A DNA stretch of 64,000 nt. Source: Phaeodactylibacter xiamenensis (GTDB lineage: Bacteria; Bacteroidota; Bacteroidia; Chitinophagales; Saprospiraceae). Location: contig NZ_JPOS01000033.1 of assembly GCF_000759025.1 (NCBI RefSeq), positions 62,001 to 126,000 of the forward strand, read 5' to 3'. Position numbers and translations under genes: made by a program. Positions within the stretch are counted from its first letter, which is position 1; each line of letters begins with the position of its first letter. This document shows positions 62,509 to 64,000 of this stretch, one piece after another. The notes below the pieces were generated by a model. The model searched no databases. It was not told where the DNA came from and saw nothing but the letters and a program-made list of their open reading frames with translations.

Positions 62509-64000
62509 ATGAAATCATTCCCATTTTACAAGCAACTTGATGCTATGGACTGCGGTCCAAGCTGTCTGCGCATGATCGCAAAACATTATGGCAAGTCTTA
62601 TACCCTTCAATATCTTAGAGATATCTCTTATATCGATCGTGAAGGGGTAAGCCTTAAAGGTATTAGTGAAGCTGCCGAAAGAATTGGTTTTCAACCTATG
62701 GCAGTCAAGATTCCCTTTTCTGCGCAGGGAGAAGCCCCCTCACTTTTAGTGGCTCCACTTCCGGTAATTGCTCATTGGAAGCAAAACCACTTTTTAGTAG
62801 TTTACAAAGCCAATAAAAAACATGTATGGGTCGCAGATCCAGGAGCCGGTAAATTCAGGCTCCCAGCGCAAGAATTTAGGGCAGGTTGGTTATCTGATGG
62901 GCAGAAGGGGGTATGCTTGTTGCTATCGCCGGGAGGCCACTTTTATCAGGAAGAAGAGGACCAGAGTAAGCCTTTAGGATTCGCTTATCTCCTGCAATAT
63001 TTAAAACCCCATCGCGGGCTGCTCTCTCAACTTGTGATCGGACTGTTGTTGGGCTCGCTGTTTTCTTTAGTATTTCCCTTTCTGACGCAGTCAGTCGTAG
63101 ATATCGGTATACAAAACCAGAATATAGGGTTTATATATTTGATACTCATCGGGCACTTGGTCTTATTTATAAGCCAAACTGCGGTAAGGTTCATACAAAA
63201 CTGGATACTGCTCCACATTGGCACTCGTATCAATATCAGCCTCATCAACGATTTTCTTTCTCGTCTTATGAGGCTTCCCATCGGTTTTTTTGATACCAAA
63301 ATGACGGGCGACTTGCTGCAGCGCATAGGTGACCATCGGCGGATCGAGGTTTTTCTGACACAATCGGCTTTATCTGTTATTTTCTCCGTTTTTAATCTAG
63401 TCATTTTCAGTTTTGTACTGCTTTATTACTCGGTCACCATTTTTTAATTTTTGCAGTTGCCGCAGCCTTGTATATGATTTGGATTGCATTCTTTCTTAGG
63501 AGAAGGCGGGAGATTGATTACCGTGCTTTTCAGCAAATGTCTGACAATCAAGATACCCTTATCGAGTTGGTACAGGGTATGCAGGAAATAAAACTGCAAG
63601 ATAGTCAGGCCAAGCGGCGCTGGCGGTGGGCTGAAATTCAAGCCAAGCTTTTCAAGGTTCAGATCAAGTCACTGGCTATCACACAATACCAGGATGGTGG
63701 CGCCACTTTTATTAGCCAGCTCAAAGATATTGTAATCACATTCATGGCTGCAAAATCAGTTATAGATGGACAGATTACGCTGGGTATGATGTTGGCGATT
63801 CAATACATATTAGGGCAGCTCAATGCACCGCTCACCCAACTGGTAGGCTTTGTACGTAGTGCCCAGGATGCGAGGATTAGCCTGGAGCGATTGGGGGAGA
63901 TTCAAAACCAATCTCCTGAAGACGCCGAGGATAATGACAAGTCCACTTTGATTCCTAAAGGTGACTTGGCGCTCAATGGAGTTTATTTTCGTTATAACCA
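62509..64000 (+). pseudogene. C39-peptidase ABC exporter, frameshifted and cut by the window end
   Basis: The first frame (62509-63447, 312 residues) has a C39 peptidase domain (catalytic Cys in LDAMDCGPSCLRMIAKHYGK, His in NHFLVVYKANKKHVWVADPG) that removes double-glycine leader peptides, and the first membrane helices (LVIGLLLGSLFSLVFPFLTQ). It stops at TAA after a run of six T at 63440-63445. One more T would continue the frame as TIFLIFAVAAALYMIWIAFF and on through REIDYRAFQQMSDNQDTLIE to the ATPase start GDLALNGVYFRYN at the window edge. The reading after the run is in another frame, so this is a single-base frameshift or a homopolymer miscall. Such transporters secrete bacteriocin-like peptides; no peptide gene was seen here. 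Confidence 0.85.

Overview
The window looks like chromosomal DNA of a gliding-type marine or freshwater member of the Bacteroidota, probably near the Saprospiria (Lewinella/Saprospira-like). This is an inference from gene content. The signs are type IX secretion (T9SS) C-terminal domains of both kinds, a giant lectin/Ig-repeat surface protein with a gliding-associated C-terminus, TAnnTTTG-type promoter boxes, the TraR/DksA-like gene before lspA, an ABC permease fused to an M1 peptidase, and carboxypeptidase-regulatory-like outer-membrane modules. No rRNA, tRNA or CRISPR array was seen.

Layout. 1-5.9 kb: the tail of a LamG-type protein with a terminator, ligA, an rsuA/rluB-type pseudouridine synthase, an outer-membrane lipoprotein and a frameshifted TlpA-like thioredoxin gene. 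6.1-11 kb: an AAA-ATPase-like/PD-(D/E)XK protein and an unusual fusion of an outer-membrane regulatory module to an oligopeptidase B-like S9 peptidase. 11.1-14.1 kb: dnaB carrying two inteins. 14.2-19 kb: a leftward operon lpxK, acyltransferase, glycosyltransferase, ECF sigma factor (envelope lipid biogenesis), then a small membrane protein. 19-25.6 kb: a sugar-1-phosphate nucleotidyltransferase, pyruvate kinase, acpP-fabF-rnc and a SWIM zinc-finger protein. 25.7-34.5 kb: OmpA/PD40 protein, a hypothetical, TraR/DksA-like, lspA, an ArsR regulator, a UPF1-like helicase and an ABC exporter.

34.5-41.7 kb is the most novel-looking region: a tight leftward three-gene operon encoding an iSTAND-like adaptor with a coiled-coil N-terminus, a MoxR AAA+ ATPase and a 1712-residue membrane protein. 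The large protein joins a CoxE/vWA-like cytosolic part to a long extracytoplasmic part (SH3-like, carboxypeptidase-regulatory-like, degenerate amidase-like and TSP3 segments). I read it as an ATP-driven chaperone/conflict or envelope-stress system acting across the membrane.

41.9-54 kb: a thioredoxin-fold T9SS cargo whose signal peptide is cut by an in-frame stop, a 2154-residue adhesin with about 20 Ig-like repeats, and an ABC permease-M1 peptidase with its ATPase. 54-57 kb: a toxin-antitoxin pair (DUF6364-like antitoxin, PIN toxin) broken by one insertion sequence and two palindromic MITE-like elements. Removing the three insertions restores both reading frames exactly. 57-64 kb: a DUF885-like secreted protein, a tandem duplication of AAA-ATPase-like/PD-(D/E)XK genes with one sharply bounded divergent block, and a C39-peptidase ABC exporter that is frameshifted at a T run and runs off the window end.
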